From Candidatus Scalindua sp. (lineage in GTDB: Bacteria > Planctomycetota > Brocadiia > Brocadiales > Scalinduaceae): 64,000 nt of DNA. Under the pieces are notes generated by a model. That model made no database searches, was not told where the DNA came from, and saw nothing but the letters and a program-made list of their open reading frames with translations. Of the stretch, positions 17,892-26,977 are shown piece by piece. The DNA lies in the NCBI GenBank assembly GCA_021776915.1, contig JAIQZU010000043.1, positions 1 to 64,000 of the forward strand, in the 5' to 3' direction. The translations under genes were made by a program, and so were the position numbers. Every line of letters starts with the position of its first letter. Within the stretch, counting starts at the first letter, position 1.

Positions 17892-20441
17892 GTGAATTTA
17901 TTAAACATGTTTAGTAAAAGAACTCAAACATCTACTACCACAGAACTTAAACCTCTCCCATACTGTGATCAAATAGTAATAGCCATCCTGTTAGTCATTA
18001 TTATCGCGGTTCCTCTCTATTTTGATGTCAATATTCACAGCGTCTTCGACCTGAGCAAGATTACTATACTGTATGTATTGACCTTTGCCATGCTGGCAAT
18101 ATGGTCTATAAAGGGACTTTTTCAATCTTCATATCCACAACGCCTAAGCAGTTTCAACCTGAGTCCACTGTCAAAGGCACAACCGTTAAGCCTGCCGATA
18201 GTATCCCTCCTGTTTGTCAGTGGACTTTCAACTATATTTTCCATAAATCCTTATTTAAGTTTAGTAGGCACTTACAAAAGATACGGAGGATTTATATCAA
18301 CAATTGTATACGTCTCATTATTCTTTGTCATTGTGAACTTCATCGACAAGAGAAGATTAAGCTCACTCCTGAATGTAATTATCTTAACTGCCGGCGCTGC
18401 ATCTATATATGGTATCCTGCAACATTTTGGATTAGACCTGTATCATTGGAGTACGTCTTTTGGTTATGGAATCAGGGTTGCTTCCACCTTTGGACATCCC
18501 GCATTCTTTTCTGCCTTTCTAATTATGGTTTTGCCGCTTGTACTTATCAATATCTTCTCCTGTAAAGAATGGTTCAAGGCTTATCTTTATATAGGGATAT
18601 TGACACTGATTGTAGTCGCATTTTATTATACAAAGACACGAGCTTCCTTTCTGGGTCTTATTATCTCTAATTTATTTTTCTTTTCTTTCATTGGCAAAAA
18701 GAATCTCCTGGCAAATAAGACAAAAACGATTGTTACAATAACAATCATAATAGGTATTTCAATTTTCTTTAATGTAAATAATAAGACGTCCATTGTCGGA
18801 AGATTCATAGGTGACATAAGGCCCGTCCACTTAGACAACAAATCAGGAAGAAAGACGGAAAACCTGGAGAGTAAACACCTGGCAGAACAGGTTCGGCATG
18901 AGATCACTGTTGAAGACCGGGAATTGCTTCCTCTGTCTGCATATGCTGATACTCACTGGGACGTTGATCTCGCACATCAATTAGAAGGCACAACTCTTAC
19001 AAGATTCTTACAATATCTTACAAGTCTCAGGATTATTCATGATTATCCTATTCTTGGAATCGGCCCAGATACATTAGGAATGATATACCCTCAGTATATA
19101 GCAAAGGTTTATATGGAAATGCATGAGCACAGGAGCTTTGAAAATCAAAACAGGATACACTGTGACTTATTAAATATAACAGTCTCAACCGGCCTTCTGG
19201 GCATGGGAGTATATGTATGGTTCGTCCTGGCTTATGCAAGAATGGTATGGAAAAGATGTATAAAGGCAAGCGGCCGTGACAGAATACTCATAATGGGTCT
19301 TTGTTCCGGCTGCCTGGCATATTTTATTCAAAATCAGTTTAGTTTCGGACATATACCCATAATCACACTCTTCTGGTTTCTTATTGCCATGTCGGTTATT
19401 ACCTGCCACACGTCCAGCGAATCTCAAGATTCTGTAACACACAAACCAAACCTGACCGGATGGGCCGGCAGTCTCGCTCTTGGAAAACTTGCAAAATACA
19501 TATTCTGCGGCATTATTATATTTTCAATGATCCTGCTTATCACCCTTAGTTTGTATCGTTATAAAGCAGACATATATTTTGAACACGGGCGAAGGGCACT
19601 CAATAGATATGAAATAACGGAGGCAATTCAAAGCTATGAAATGGCAGTAAAATACAATCCTTTATCGTTGAATTACAACAATGTGCTCAATGGCACTTAT
19701 TTGAAGTTGGCAGCAATTGGTGTCAGCAAAGAGAGTGAAAGAGGCACAGAAGGCATGCCGGACATCTTTTCGCGTGAACAAACAACAATGTGGTTTGCAA
19801 ATACAATCGAAGGTGCAGAGATCGTACAAAGACTTTATCCCAGAGATTACCATTCAGCTTTTACCCTTGGCCAGGCTTATCATCTCCTTGATAAGATGTC
19901 TGACGATGACATGAGTAAGAACGCAATAAAATACTATAAAAAAGCGGTAATGCTGCATCCGTTTAAGTTTGAATTTCGGAATAAACTGGCACAGCTTTAT
20001 GCTGAAAAAGGACTGTACGAAGATGCCATTCATCAGTTAAAAGATGCAAAGAGTATTGCACCCTCCAACCAGGCGTCGTACTTAAACCTCGCTAAAGTAT
20101 TTATGAATGACGGGGAACGATATGAAGAAGCGGAAGCCGTCATTCTGGAATTCATCAAAGAAAATCCTGACAGTGAAATATCAGATATTTACAGGCTCCT
20201 GAGTTACATCTATTTGAAAACAGAAAGATGGAATGAGGCATTGATTCAATCAGAAAAGATAATCCAACTCGATCAGGAAGATTTAGAAGCCCACAAATAT
20301 GCGATTATGGCCAACTCTAAACTTGAAAGATTTGAAGATGCACGGAATCTGTGTAATCGTATCCTGGAGTTGTCAGGATCACAAAATAATATGTACAGCA
20401 AATATGCTAAAGAGATGCTGGAGGTTTTATCAGAAAAGTAA
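17892..20441 (+). CDS. O-antigen ligase/polymerase-like membrane protein with C-terminal TPRs
   Basis: 849 residues. The first ~550 contain about a dozen hydrophobic segments and a large loop with GIGPDTLGMIYPQY and RIHCDLLNITVSTGLLGMGVYVW, matching the Wzy/WaaL family region in which a histidine precedes the following helix. From about 555 to the end are TPR units. Proteins of this build ligate or polymerise lipid-linked sugar chains at the periplasmic face, or glycosylate pilins. The start codon is GTG 17892 or the ATG at 17907; neither has a strong Shine-Dalgarno. It ends just before a pair of hairpins. The divergent prepilin-like gene makes pilin glycosylation a possible but unproven role. 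Confidence 0.82.
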   Translation: MNLLNMFSKRTQTSTTTELKPLPYCDQIVIAILLVIIIAVPLYFDVNIHSVFDLSKITILYVLTFAMLAIWSIKGLFQSSYPQRLSSFNLSPLSKAQPLSLPIVSLLFVSGLSTIFSINPYLSLVGTYKRYGGFISTIVYVSLFFVIVNFIDKRRLSSLLNVIILTAGAASIYGILQHFGLDLYHWSTSFGYGIRVASTFGHPAFFSAFLIMVLPLVLINIFSCKEWFKAYLYIGILTLIVVAFYYTKTRASFLGLIISNLFFFSFIGKKNLLANKTKTIVTITIIIGISIFFNVNNKTSIVGRFIGDIRPVHLDNKSGRKTENLESKHLAEQVRHEITVEDRELLPLSAYADTHWDVDLAHQLEGTTLTRFLQYLTSLRIIHDYPILGIGPDTLGMIYPQYIAKVYMEMHEHRSFENQNRIHCDLLNITVSTGLLGMGVYVWFVLAYARMVWKRCIKASGRDRILIMGLCSGCLAYFIQNQFSFGHIPIITLFWFLIAMSVITCHTSSESQDSVTHKPNLTGWAGSLALGKLAKYIFCGIIIFSMILLITLSLYRYKADIYFEHGRRALNRYEITEAIQSYEMAVKYNPLSLNYNNVLNGTYLKLAAIGVSKESERGTEGMPDIFSREQTTMWFANTIEGAEIVQRLYPRDYHSAFTLGQAYHLLDKMSDDDMSKNAIKYYKKAVMLHPFKFEFRNKLAQLYAEKGLYEDAIHQLKDAKSIAPSNQASYLNLAKVFMNDGERYEEAEAVILEFIKENPDSEISDIYRLLSYIYLKTERWNEALIQSEKIIQLDQEDLEAHKYAIMANSKLERFEDARNLCNRILELSGSQNNMYSKYAKEMLEVLSEK

Positions 20442-20452
20442 ATTATAAAATA

Positions 20453-20503
20453 GCCGAGGCGTCCTGCCTCGGCACTGCCTGCGGTCAGGCAAGATGCCTG
20501 ACC
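20453..20503. terminator. Two tandem perfect hairpins between convergent genes
   Basis: GCCGAGGC-gtcct-GCCTCGGC (20453-20473) and GGTCAGGCA-aga-TGCCTGACC (20483-20503). There is no T tract, so they may be a bidirectional transcription or decay barrier, or a REP-like element, rather than a classical intrinsic terminator. Confidence 0.5.
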
Positions 20504-20601
20504 TATATTATTAAAACGGAAATCCTATATAATCAAGTTACAATCGGTTCACATCTCACGTAAACGCACATTAAAGGAGCGCAGTCCTTTAACTACAATT
20601 A

Positions 20602-21420
20602 TCACAAAGCGACTATAGAAATTTTATTCTTGTCCGCCAGCCTGATAGCATCATCTTTATCAAGAATCAAGGTCTTTTCTGACTCTATCGCTAATGTGGA
20701 TACGCCTGCCTCTTTCAGATAATCAATAGTCTCTGTGCCGATAGTCGGCAGATCAAAGCGCGGATCCTGCCCCTTCTTGCTTAACTTTATTACCACAACC
20801 TTGCCGCGGCCAAGTTCGCCCCCACGTTTGATTGTTTCATTTGTCCCCTCAATCGCTTCGACTGCCAGGACTATTCTATCCTTTACCACAATACACTGCC
20901 CTATCTCCATCCCTGCAATCTCCTTTGCAATCTTCCATCCGAACTCTATATCGGCTGTTTCATTTTCTGATGGTTTCCTCTTAGTCAAACAACCTTTCTC
21001 TGCCAAAAGGTCCTTCACGTAATCTATAGAACTGATAAGTTCTATACCGTCTTCGGCCAGTTCGTCTGCAACGGCTTCAAGGATAGAATGATCGTGCTTA
21101 CTCTTCAGTTTTTTGTACCACATGTTGACTGCTCTCAGGTCAGGCCTTAATTTTAAGTGTTTAAATCTTGAATGTATATGTGACTTTGTCAATCCCCCTG
21201 CCATCACAACCTTTTCAATATGTTCGGCCTTTAATGTCTTTATCAATTTGCCAATCTTTGCGACGCCGACCCAGTATAATTTCTCTACATATTGTTCAAT
21301 TTCAGGAGATGCTTCATCCTCAATAGCAACTGCTATTACGTTTACACCCTTTGCCTTTGCGCTCTGCGCAAAGAGTATCGGGAACCTTCCGTTACCTGCA
21401 ATTAATCCTAATCTTTCCAT
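20602..21420 (-). CDS. lpxI: UDP-2,3-diacylglucosamine pyrophosphatase LpxI
   Basis: 272 residues of the LpxI (former DUF1009) family. It opens with [13 protein letters not shown], has GGLTKSHIH, and ends with [10 protein letters not shown], the family's conserved C-terminal box. LpxI hydrolyses UDP-2,3-diacylglucosamine to lipid X in lipid A synthesis and replaces LpxH in many diderms. The start overlaps the 3' end of lpxD by 13 bases, so the two are co-translated, and they act close together in the pathway. Confidence 0.92.
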   Translation of the reverse strand: MERLGLIAGNGRFPILFAQSAKAKGVNVIAVAIEDEASPEIEQYVEKLYWVGVAKIGKLIKTLKAEHIEKVVMAGGLTKSHIHSRFKHLKLRPDLRAVNMWYKKLKSKHDHSILEAVADELAEDGIELISSIDYVKDLLAEKGCLTKRKPSENETADIEFGWKIAKEIAGMEIGQCIVVKDRIVLAVEAIEGTNETIKRGGELGRGKVVVIKLSKKGQDPRFDLPTIGTETIDYLKEAGVSTLAIESEKTLILDKDDAIRLADKNKISIVAL

Positions 21421-22451
21421 TTCTCTAACTTATCTTCAAGTTGTTTTACCTTGTCCTTTAAATCCTTCACAGTCTCTCTCATCTCCGGCAGTCTATGTAT
21501 AATCATATAACATTTTCTCATTCTTTCGATCTCTATTGCAGGTGTACCCAGAAATGTGCCTCCCGCAGGCAGGTCTTTTGTAACTCCGGTCCAGCCGCCC
21601 ACTTTCACATTATCTCCCACCTTAATATGGCCTGCTACACCTGACCCGCCGGCCAGGATAACGTTATTCCCAATCACAGCGCTACCCGCAATCCCAACCT
21701 GTGATGTTACCAGAACGTCTTCACCAATTTCAACATTGTGAGCAATCATTACCTCGCTGTCTATCTTTGTTCCCCGCCTAATCCTGGTCTCCCCCAGTAC
21801 GGCACGATTGATTGTAGTATTGGCGCCGATATCAACATCATCCTCGATTACGGTAATTCCGATCTGAGGAATTTTGTAGTATGTATTTCCATCCGGAGCG
21901 TATCCATAACCACTGCAACCAATAACTGAATTACTATGGATCACTACACGTTCTCCAATTATTGTTCCTTTGTGGAGTACAGTATTTGGATGGATTATGG
22001 TATCCTTCCCTATCCGGCAATCATCCCCTATATAAACACCGGGATATAAAACCACATTATCAGCCACCTTTGCATTTTCACCTATAAAGACAAACGGATA
22101 AGCGGTTACATTAGAACCGATTTCGGCTGAATCACTTACTCTGGCTGAGTCATCCACTGTGCCTGGATATACTTCCTCCGGGTTCATCATAAGGTCAACA
22201 ACCTTTGCAAATGCCAGGTAAGGGTTTTTGGTCACCAACAGGTTTTTGCCTTCAGCTTCCATGCCCGGTGACACCAGGATTGCGGACGCCCCGGTCGATC
22301 CAAGCTTTTTTATATACTTCTTATTAGATACAAAGGTGATATAGCCTTCTGTTGCCTCATCAATCGTCATTACACCCTTTATCTTTATATTCTCGTCGCC
22401 AACCACCTCTCCACCTACGTAATCGGCAAGCTCTTTCAATGTCTTTTCCAT
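21408..22451 (-). CDS. lpxD: UDP-3-O-acylglucosamine N-acyltransferase
   Basis: 347 residues. The N-terminal LpxD uridine-binding domain (to ~100) is followed by a left-handed parallel beta helix made of many hexapeptide units ([LIV]-G-x4) and a C-terminal helix with coiled-coil character. The active-site histidine lies in the IAHNVEIG segment. LpxD adds the N-linked acyl chain, the third step of lipid A synthesis. The ATG follows the stop of the upstream CPBP gene with no gap, and lpxI follows. lpxA and lpxC are not in the window. Confidence 0.94.
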   Translation of the reverse strand: MEKTLKELADYVGGEVVGDENIKIKGVMTIDEATEGYITFVSNKKYIKKLGSTGASAILVSPGMEAEGKNLLVTKNPYLAFAKVVDLMMNPEEVYPGTVDDSARVSDSAEIGSNVTAYPFVFIGENAKVADNVVLYPGVYIGDDCRIGKDTIIHPNTVLHKGTIIGERVVIHSNSVIGCSGYGYAPDGNTYYKIPQIGITVIEDDVDIGANTTINRAVLGETRIRRGTKIDSEVMIAHNVEIGEDVLVTSQVGIAGSAVIGNNVILAGGSGVAGHIKVGDNVKVGGWTGVTKDLPAGGTFLGTPAIEIERMRKCYMIIHRLPEMRETVKDLKDKVKQLEDKLEKWKD

Positions 22452-23405
22452 TTATGTTTTCCCGTAATTGTGTGAATTGCTATAGATTCTTTTGATTATC
22501 AATAAGATACATATTAAGAAACCCCATATGATGATTCCTGTTATTAACTTGCTATCACCGCCAAACAGCCATACCAGCTTTTCCCTGAAACGCGAGATGA
22601 ATATAGAGTCTGTCTTCGACATAAACACCATTCCTGAATGCAGACCGATGGAGAGGTACAGCGATTTCGTTCGAATCAATGCATAAGACAGCACTACACC
22701 AACCAGAAAGAGCCCTATAATCGCAGGCAGATGTTTAACTAAGTCAAAAAACAGAGGTTTAAAAAATTGCGCCATGGTTACAAAGCCGACAAACGGCTGA
22801 AAACCTGTTGACACAAAGACGTCGGCCCTGAAAAAATGCAGAACCGAGTAAATCAAACTACAAACGAACACAGCCTTCGGCGCTGACATATTTTCCATAA
22901 AAGATTGTAACAGGAAACCCCTGAAAAATATCTCCTCCATAAAGCCTATTAAACAGCCTATTAACAGATACTTGAAAATGTCTAATATCGACTCTCTTAA
23001 TACATCGTTATCCAGCTGATCGTAAATTATAAAATCAAGATGAATAACCCACGCACCTGTAAGGAGTCCAATACCATAATAGATGAGTAGTGACAATACC
23101 GCCAGTGAAAAACCCAATAGAAACTGCCTGAAGAAACCCGGCCTCATCTTCAGACTTGAAGAAATCAGTGTACCGAATCTCAGCGATTTTCTGAAGACTA
23201 TAAACACTATCAGGGCAGCCACCATTAATACCCTTCTCATCACCTTGCCGAAATTATACATACCATTTTCGTAGTCCACCGAATCCGCCATGAAACCCGT
23301 CTTCTCCAACATAAAGTCCAGAGGTACTTTCTTGATGGGCGCAATGATACAGCTGGCAAATACTATAATCAAAAAAAACAGAATTAATTTTTTATATTGT
23401 TTCAT
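22452..23405 (-). CDS. CPBP family intramembrane metalloprotease
   Basis: About 317 residues with roughly eight membrane helices. The CPBP (Abi) motifs are present: EEIFFRGFLLQ with the glutamate pair and arginine, a helix with SVLHFF, and GLHSGM near the end. These are the predicted metal-binding residues of Rce1-like intramembrane proteases. I chose ATG 23405 (KQYKK then a membrane helix). The frame is open upstream to 23528, but that part is GC-rich, repeat-like and unlike a protein N-terminus. The stop codon abuts the lpxD ATG, so it is transcribed with lipid A genes. The substrate is unknown. Confidence 0.82.
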   Translation of the reverse strand: MKQYKKLILFFLIIVFASCIIAPIKKVPLDFMLEKTGFMADSVDYENGMYNFGKVMRRVLMVAALIVFIVFRKSLRFGTLISSSLKMRPGFFRQFLLGFSLAVLSLLIYYGIGLLTGAWVIHLDFIIYDQLDNDVLRESILDIFKYLLIGCLIGFMEEIFFRGFLLQSFMENMSAPKAVFVCSLIYSVLHFFRADVFVSTGFQPFVGFVTMAQFFKPLFFDLVKHLPAIIGLFLVGVVLSYALIRTKSLYLSIGLHSGMVFMSKTDSIFISRFREKLVWLFGGDSKLITGIIIWGFLICILLIIKRIYSNSHNYGKT

Positions 23406-24089
23406 TTTATAAATAGGACGCTCCCGCCACACGAATCGTCTGGCAAGCCCGCCAAAATTCTCGTCGCCCGCCCGGATGAATCCCTGCCCGACAAATGGCA
23501 GGCAGGCGTTCGCCAGCCCGATACTCATTCTGGCGGGGACGGGGGCATGGATTTCTCGTAGATTGACACGGAAAGAAATAAAATAACTAACGAATTATGA
23601 TTGAAGGATTCCTAAATCCCCTAATTCCCAAATTCCTTAATTATCTAATGACAAGTGGGTGTATGTGAACTGATAAACCGGATTCGAAATCTAACACAAT
23701 ACCCATAAACAGTCAAGTCAAAAGCCTTTATCCGCATATTCCTCAAATGGACACAGAGAAAAGAACAAAAAGCAAAGGACAAAACCTCACGCAAAGACGC
23801 TAAGCTCTCAGAGAAAAACAAAAAGATTTTGGACACGAATTCCACGGATTAACACAGATTAGCACATAAGCAGGAAATTAGAGATTGGTTAACAGTAGAT
23901 GAGAAAAGCGAATACCGAATTTTGAAGTAAAAACATTCATTATGCTGATTCAGGCTTGAAGCTAGTAAAATAAATTGACAAAAAACTGGCAAAGTATAAG
24001 ATTGCGTTAATCATTACAATTGTGGTGTTATACAGAAACTTTATAATAAATTGTTAGATTGAAAATCAATCATGAGAAAGGAGAAATTA
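23406..24089. other. Long gene-free stretch with repeat-like text
   Basis: About 680 bases between divergent genes. 23410-23530 is markedly more GC-rich and holds GGATTCATCCGGGCGG-like text (on the minus strand) that recurs near 51570. 23750-23870 contains CGCAAAGACGC and CACGGATTAACACAG phrases of the sort scattered in intergenic DNA of many environmental bacteria. No gene is supported. Confidence 0.5.
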
Positions 24090-24752
24090 ATGAATATCCG
24101 TTCCATTATCGAAGAACATCCGTTCTTTGTGATCATCGGCATCGCTATTTCTTCGTTTGGGGCTGGCTGGGGTGCTTACAAAACTGTTTTAGAAACATCA
24201 AATCAAATTGTCATTTCGCAAGATATATACGACGAGCTTATTAAAATAAGAGATGTACGGGGACTGTCTGACAATGATAAGAAATATATCAACAAGATTA
24301 TTGCTGAATTTAACAGCAAAGCATTCACCAAAAACCTTCCTGCAAGCGAAAATTTTAGATTAATGTTTAAACGGTTCAATGATGTGCGGATCGAACTACA
24401 AAAGAACCGTCCGCTGATTAATAATAGAGTATATTCGAAGCTGCTCGCTACAGCAGAAAAAGACCTCGATTGTTTGATGGAATTGTCGCCCTGGAGTGTC
24501 AGTGAGTTAAGCCAAGCCAAGCTCGAAGATAAAGTAGATTTGAATAAAGATAATGAAGACCTACAGGAATGGGCTAAAGGGAAAGGGAAATCAATATTTA
24601 AAGAAATGCGGAGTGATAAACCACTCCACGTGGATGAACCTCTTTATTTTTCTGAGTTGTTCCATTTCGTTAGAAAAAAGCAAGAACCGTTGTTGCGTTT
24701 GATAGAGGCTATTGATCGCATACACAAGAACGGCATACTTGATGCTGCTTGA
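24090..24752 (+). CDS. Uncharacterised protein with N-terminal membrane anchor
   Basis: 220 residues that I do not recognise. A single hydrophobic segment at about 10-30 (FFVIIGIAISSFGAGWGAY) is followed by a charged, largely helical soluble part with no Cys cluster or known catalytic motif, suggesting a membrane-anchored cytoplasmic protein. AAAGGAG lies seven or so bases before ATG 24090, which decides this start over the ATG 18 bases upstream. It is transcribed alone, convergent with the resB-like gene. No function is proposed. Confidence 0.65.
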   Translation: MNIRSIIEEHPFFVIIGIAISSFGAGWGAYKTVLETSNQIVISQDIYDELIKIRDVRGLSDNDKKYINKIIAEFNSKAFTKNLPASENFRLMFKRFNDVRIELQKNRPLINNRVYSKLLATAEKDLDCLMELSPWSVSELSQAKLEDKVDLNKDNEDLQEWAKGKGKSIFKEMRSDKPLHVDEPLYFSELFHFVRKKQEPLLRLIEAIDRIHKNGILDAA

Positions 24753-24867
24753 ATTGCAACGTTATCAATTAACAATAGCCTTCTCAGATATGATTTCTGG
24801 TGTAAAGACGTAGACTCTAACGTCTGTCTTGCTTCTTACTTCAGTCTACAATCATCAATCTTCAATA

Positions 24868-25836
24868 TTAAATTCTCACCATCTTATACGCTGTCCTGAA
24901 GATCACTAAGAGCATTCCGGAGCCGAAGCAGCCGATTGCAATCAGTGTGAGAGGTATGCTGGGGTTTTCTTTTGGTGCAACAACCACTGCAGGTGTAGAT
25001 TTTATATCTTCAAAAGCCACATTCACTCCCTTGACATTTTGAGCATTCTGCCTGCCGATGCGGACGTAGGACTTATTGTATTTGCCGTCTTTATCTTTTG
25101 AAATTAACTGAATAGCTGGAATGCGGAACTGTGGAGGAAAGTAAAGGTTGGCCAGGAGTACTTTTGATCCGTTTATCTCTATAACATCCTTTATATTAAA
25201 AACACTTGTCTTGCCATCAATATTCAATACTACCGCGTTTGACATATTTCCATAATTTTGTAAAAGAAATAGTTTAGTACCGCTATCTAAAAGCACGGGA
25301 TTGTTAAAGCCAAGTGTATCATCAATCTCTTCACCGTCTTTCCTTATTTTCATCTGTGCTTTTATTTTCCTTGGCATACCGTTGGGGTATGAGGTGGTTT
25401 CAAGGCCGGTCACTTTCAACTCATATTCACCGGATTGAACCCATTTATCGGCAATCGTGATCGGCATGCCGGACTCTGACCATATACCGCCTATAAGATG
25501 AGCCACCAGCGTAATCAGAAATCCAACGTGTACAATTGACGCTCCATATAAGGGAATCTTTTTGGATCGGACTTTTATCTTCCTGAGAAGAGAGTCCAGT
25601 GTGCAGAAGAAGATAGATATCCCATACATGGCAAAGGCAACAAACATTATATAAAACCATGTGTGTATCAGCTTCGGATTATTAAAGAAGAAGGTAATAT
25701 CTTCTCCCGAAAGCCCTTCATAGGATTCCGGGAAATAGTTCATTATCAGGCTGCCTATTATCAGGAGTCCCGTAAGCGTAAATCCGACTATAATTCCCGT
25801 CTTCTGAGATTTTAAGAAACCGTATATCTGCTTCAT
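24868..25836 (-). CDS. ResB-like cytochrome c biogenesis protein
   Basis: 322 residues. It has membrane helices near the N-terminus (about 16-34, 57-78 and 95-117) and one at the C-terminus (about 297-316), enclosing a beta-rich periplasmic part, as in ResB/Ccs1. ResB with CcsA forms the System II haem export and cytochrome c synthetase. The adjacent ccsA upstream on the same strand supports this. It is shorter than many ResB proteins (often 400 or more residues). Confidence 0.82.
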   Translation of the reverse strand: MKQIYGFLKSQKTGIIVGFTLTGLLIIGSLIMNYFPESYEGLSGEDITFFFNNPKLIHTWFYIMFVAFAMYGISIFFCTLDSLLRKIKVRSKKIPLYGASIVHVGFLITLVAHLIGGIWSESGMPITIADKWVQSGEYELKVTGLETTSYPNGMPRKIKAQMKIRKDGEEIDDTLGFNNPVLLDSGTKLFLLQNYGNMSNAVVLNIDGKTSVFNIKDVIEINGSKVLLANLYFPPQFRIPAIQLISKDKDGKYNKSYVRIGRQNAQNVKGVNVAFEDIKSTPAVVVAPKENPSIPLTLIAIGCFGSGMLLVIFRTAYKMVRI

Positions 25837-25839
25837 TTT

Positions 25840-25978
25840 AAAATAACTATGTTTTTTGACAGGATAACAGGATGAACAAAGATAAAAATAATCTTGTAAA
25901 TCTTGTTAATCCCGTCTAAAGAATTAAACGGATTTTTAAATTATATTTTACTACTTCGTGTCTTCGTGGCAAAAAAAG
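25840..25978. repeat. Dispersed low-information intergenic text
   Basis: Contains GACAGGATAACAGGATGAAC, TCTTGTTAATCCCGTC and TTCGTGTCTTCGTGGC phrases. Variants of these occur in intergenic DNA of many environmental bacterial genomes. Their function is unknown; no gene is present. Confidence 0.4.
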
Positions 25979-26743
25979 CTAAAAACTGTGTGAACTCTTT
26001 ATAAGGAAACTCGTACCGACATACGTCATAAGTAATATTACAAAACCGACCAGGGCCATCGGAGTCTTGAATTTTCTGGCCTCCGGCCAGTAATCCAGGT
26101 GAATACATGTAGCATAAAAGAACCAGATAATCACAGACCATAGTAACTTAGCATCCCACAGGAAATAAGAGCCCCAGGCTACGTATCCCCACAGGCCGCC
26201 GAAAATCATTGATATTGAGAATGCTATCAGGCCGTATTGAAAACCGAAATCTATTATGTTCTCAAACCGTCTTTTATCTCCCTCTGAGAAATATCTCGCC
26301 AAAGCCGCCGCAGCCGAACTCGTCCACAATGCGTAACAGAAGAAAGATATGGGGACGTGAAGTATATACCATATAGTCAACATCAGTGGAGGTGCGTATG
26401 ATTGTTTCATTGAAAAAAAGACTGAGGCTACAACAAAAAAGCAGTATCCCACACAAAACAGGGAAATCCTGTATACGTAACTTTCCACTCTGGAATAACA
26501 CAAAAGCACAATGAAGCAGGCAAGGGCAAATGCGGTGAAAGACTCAAACTTGTTTGTCAGAGGGAAATATTCTATGGAAATACCCCTGGAAGTAATTGAT
26601 AATGAATGTAGAATAACCCCACCCAGGAGCACATAAAACCTTGTCCCTCTGCCCAGAAAACCGATTACCCAGTAAGAGGTGTATATAAGTAATGAACACC
26701 AATACAAGCTGATAGATAATTTTATAAATAACTGTGGATCCAT
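25979..26743 (-). CDS. ccsA: CcsA-type cytochrome c assembly protein
   Basis: 254 residues with about eight membrane helices. The periplasmic WWD haem-binding signature is clear, WGYVAWGSYFLWD at 185-197. Flanking histidines His46, His129 and His215 sit where CcsA/CcmC proteins use external haem ligands. It works with the ResB-like protein encoded 142 bases downstream to attach haem to apocytochromes c outside the cytoplasm. System II maturation suits an organism rich in multihaem cytochromes, although none is encoded in this window. Confidence 0.9.
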   Translation of the reverse strand: MDPQLFIKLSISLYWCSLLIYTSYWVIGFLGRGTRFYVLLGGVILHSLSITSRGISIEYFPLTNKFESFTAFALACFIVLLCYSRVESYVYRISLFCVGYCFFVVASVFFSMKQSYAPPLMLTIWYILHVPISFFCYALWTSSAAAALARYFSEGDKRRFENIIDFGFQYGLIAFSISMIFGGLWGYVAWGSYFLWDAKLLWSVIIWFFYATCIHLDYWPEARKFKTPMALVGFVILLMTYVGTSFLIKSSHSF

Positions 26744-26863
26744 TTTATTAACTGACTAATTTCAAATCCCCCTTTTTATAAATGGGGAAACTCGCCCACC
26801 CTGGAGGAGAGGGAGAATTGTTAAAACAATAGAGTCAATGAGGTTTATTGGCCGAAACGTTTA

Positions 26864-26906
26864 GGTTCAATCTGCAGAGCTAAACTCAGCTTTGCAAGAT
26901 TGAACC
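26864..26906. repeat. Imperfect inverted repeat, family D, copy 1
   Basis: GGTTCAATCTGCAGAGCT pairs with AGCTTTGCAAGATTGAACC with few mismatches. Its centre (26875-26894) matches 59604-59623 at 19 of 20 positions, so the core is dispersed. It lies downstream of ccsA's promoter side and before the parvulin gene's 3' end. Confidence 0.6.
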
Positions 26907-26977
26907 GGCAATAAGCAGGGCCGGAAGGGAATAACAAAATCCGGATAGTTGCTTACAGTCCCTCAATTTGTAAGGGT

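Noticed and set aside
23406-23528. 41-residue extension of the CPBP protease
   Set aside because: GC-rich repeat-like DNA whose translation is unlike a protein N-terminus; ATG 23405 begins directly before the first membrane helix.
23645-23845. 66-residue minus-strand open frame
   Set aside because: It translates dispersed intergenic text, with no ribosome-binding site or coding signature.
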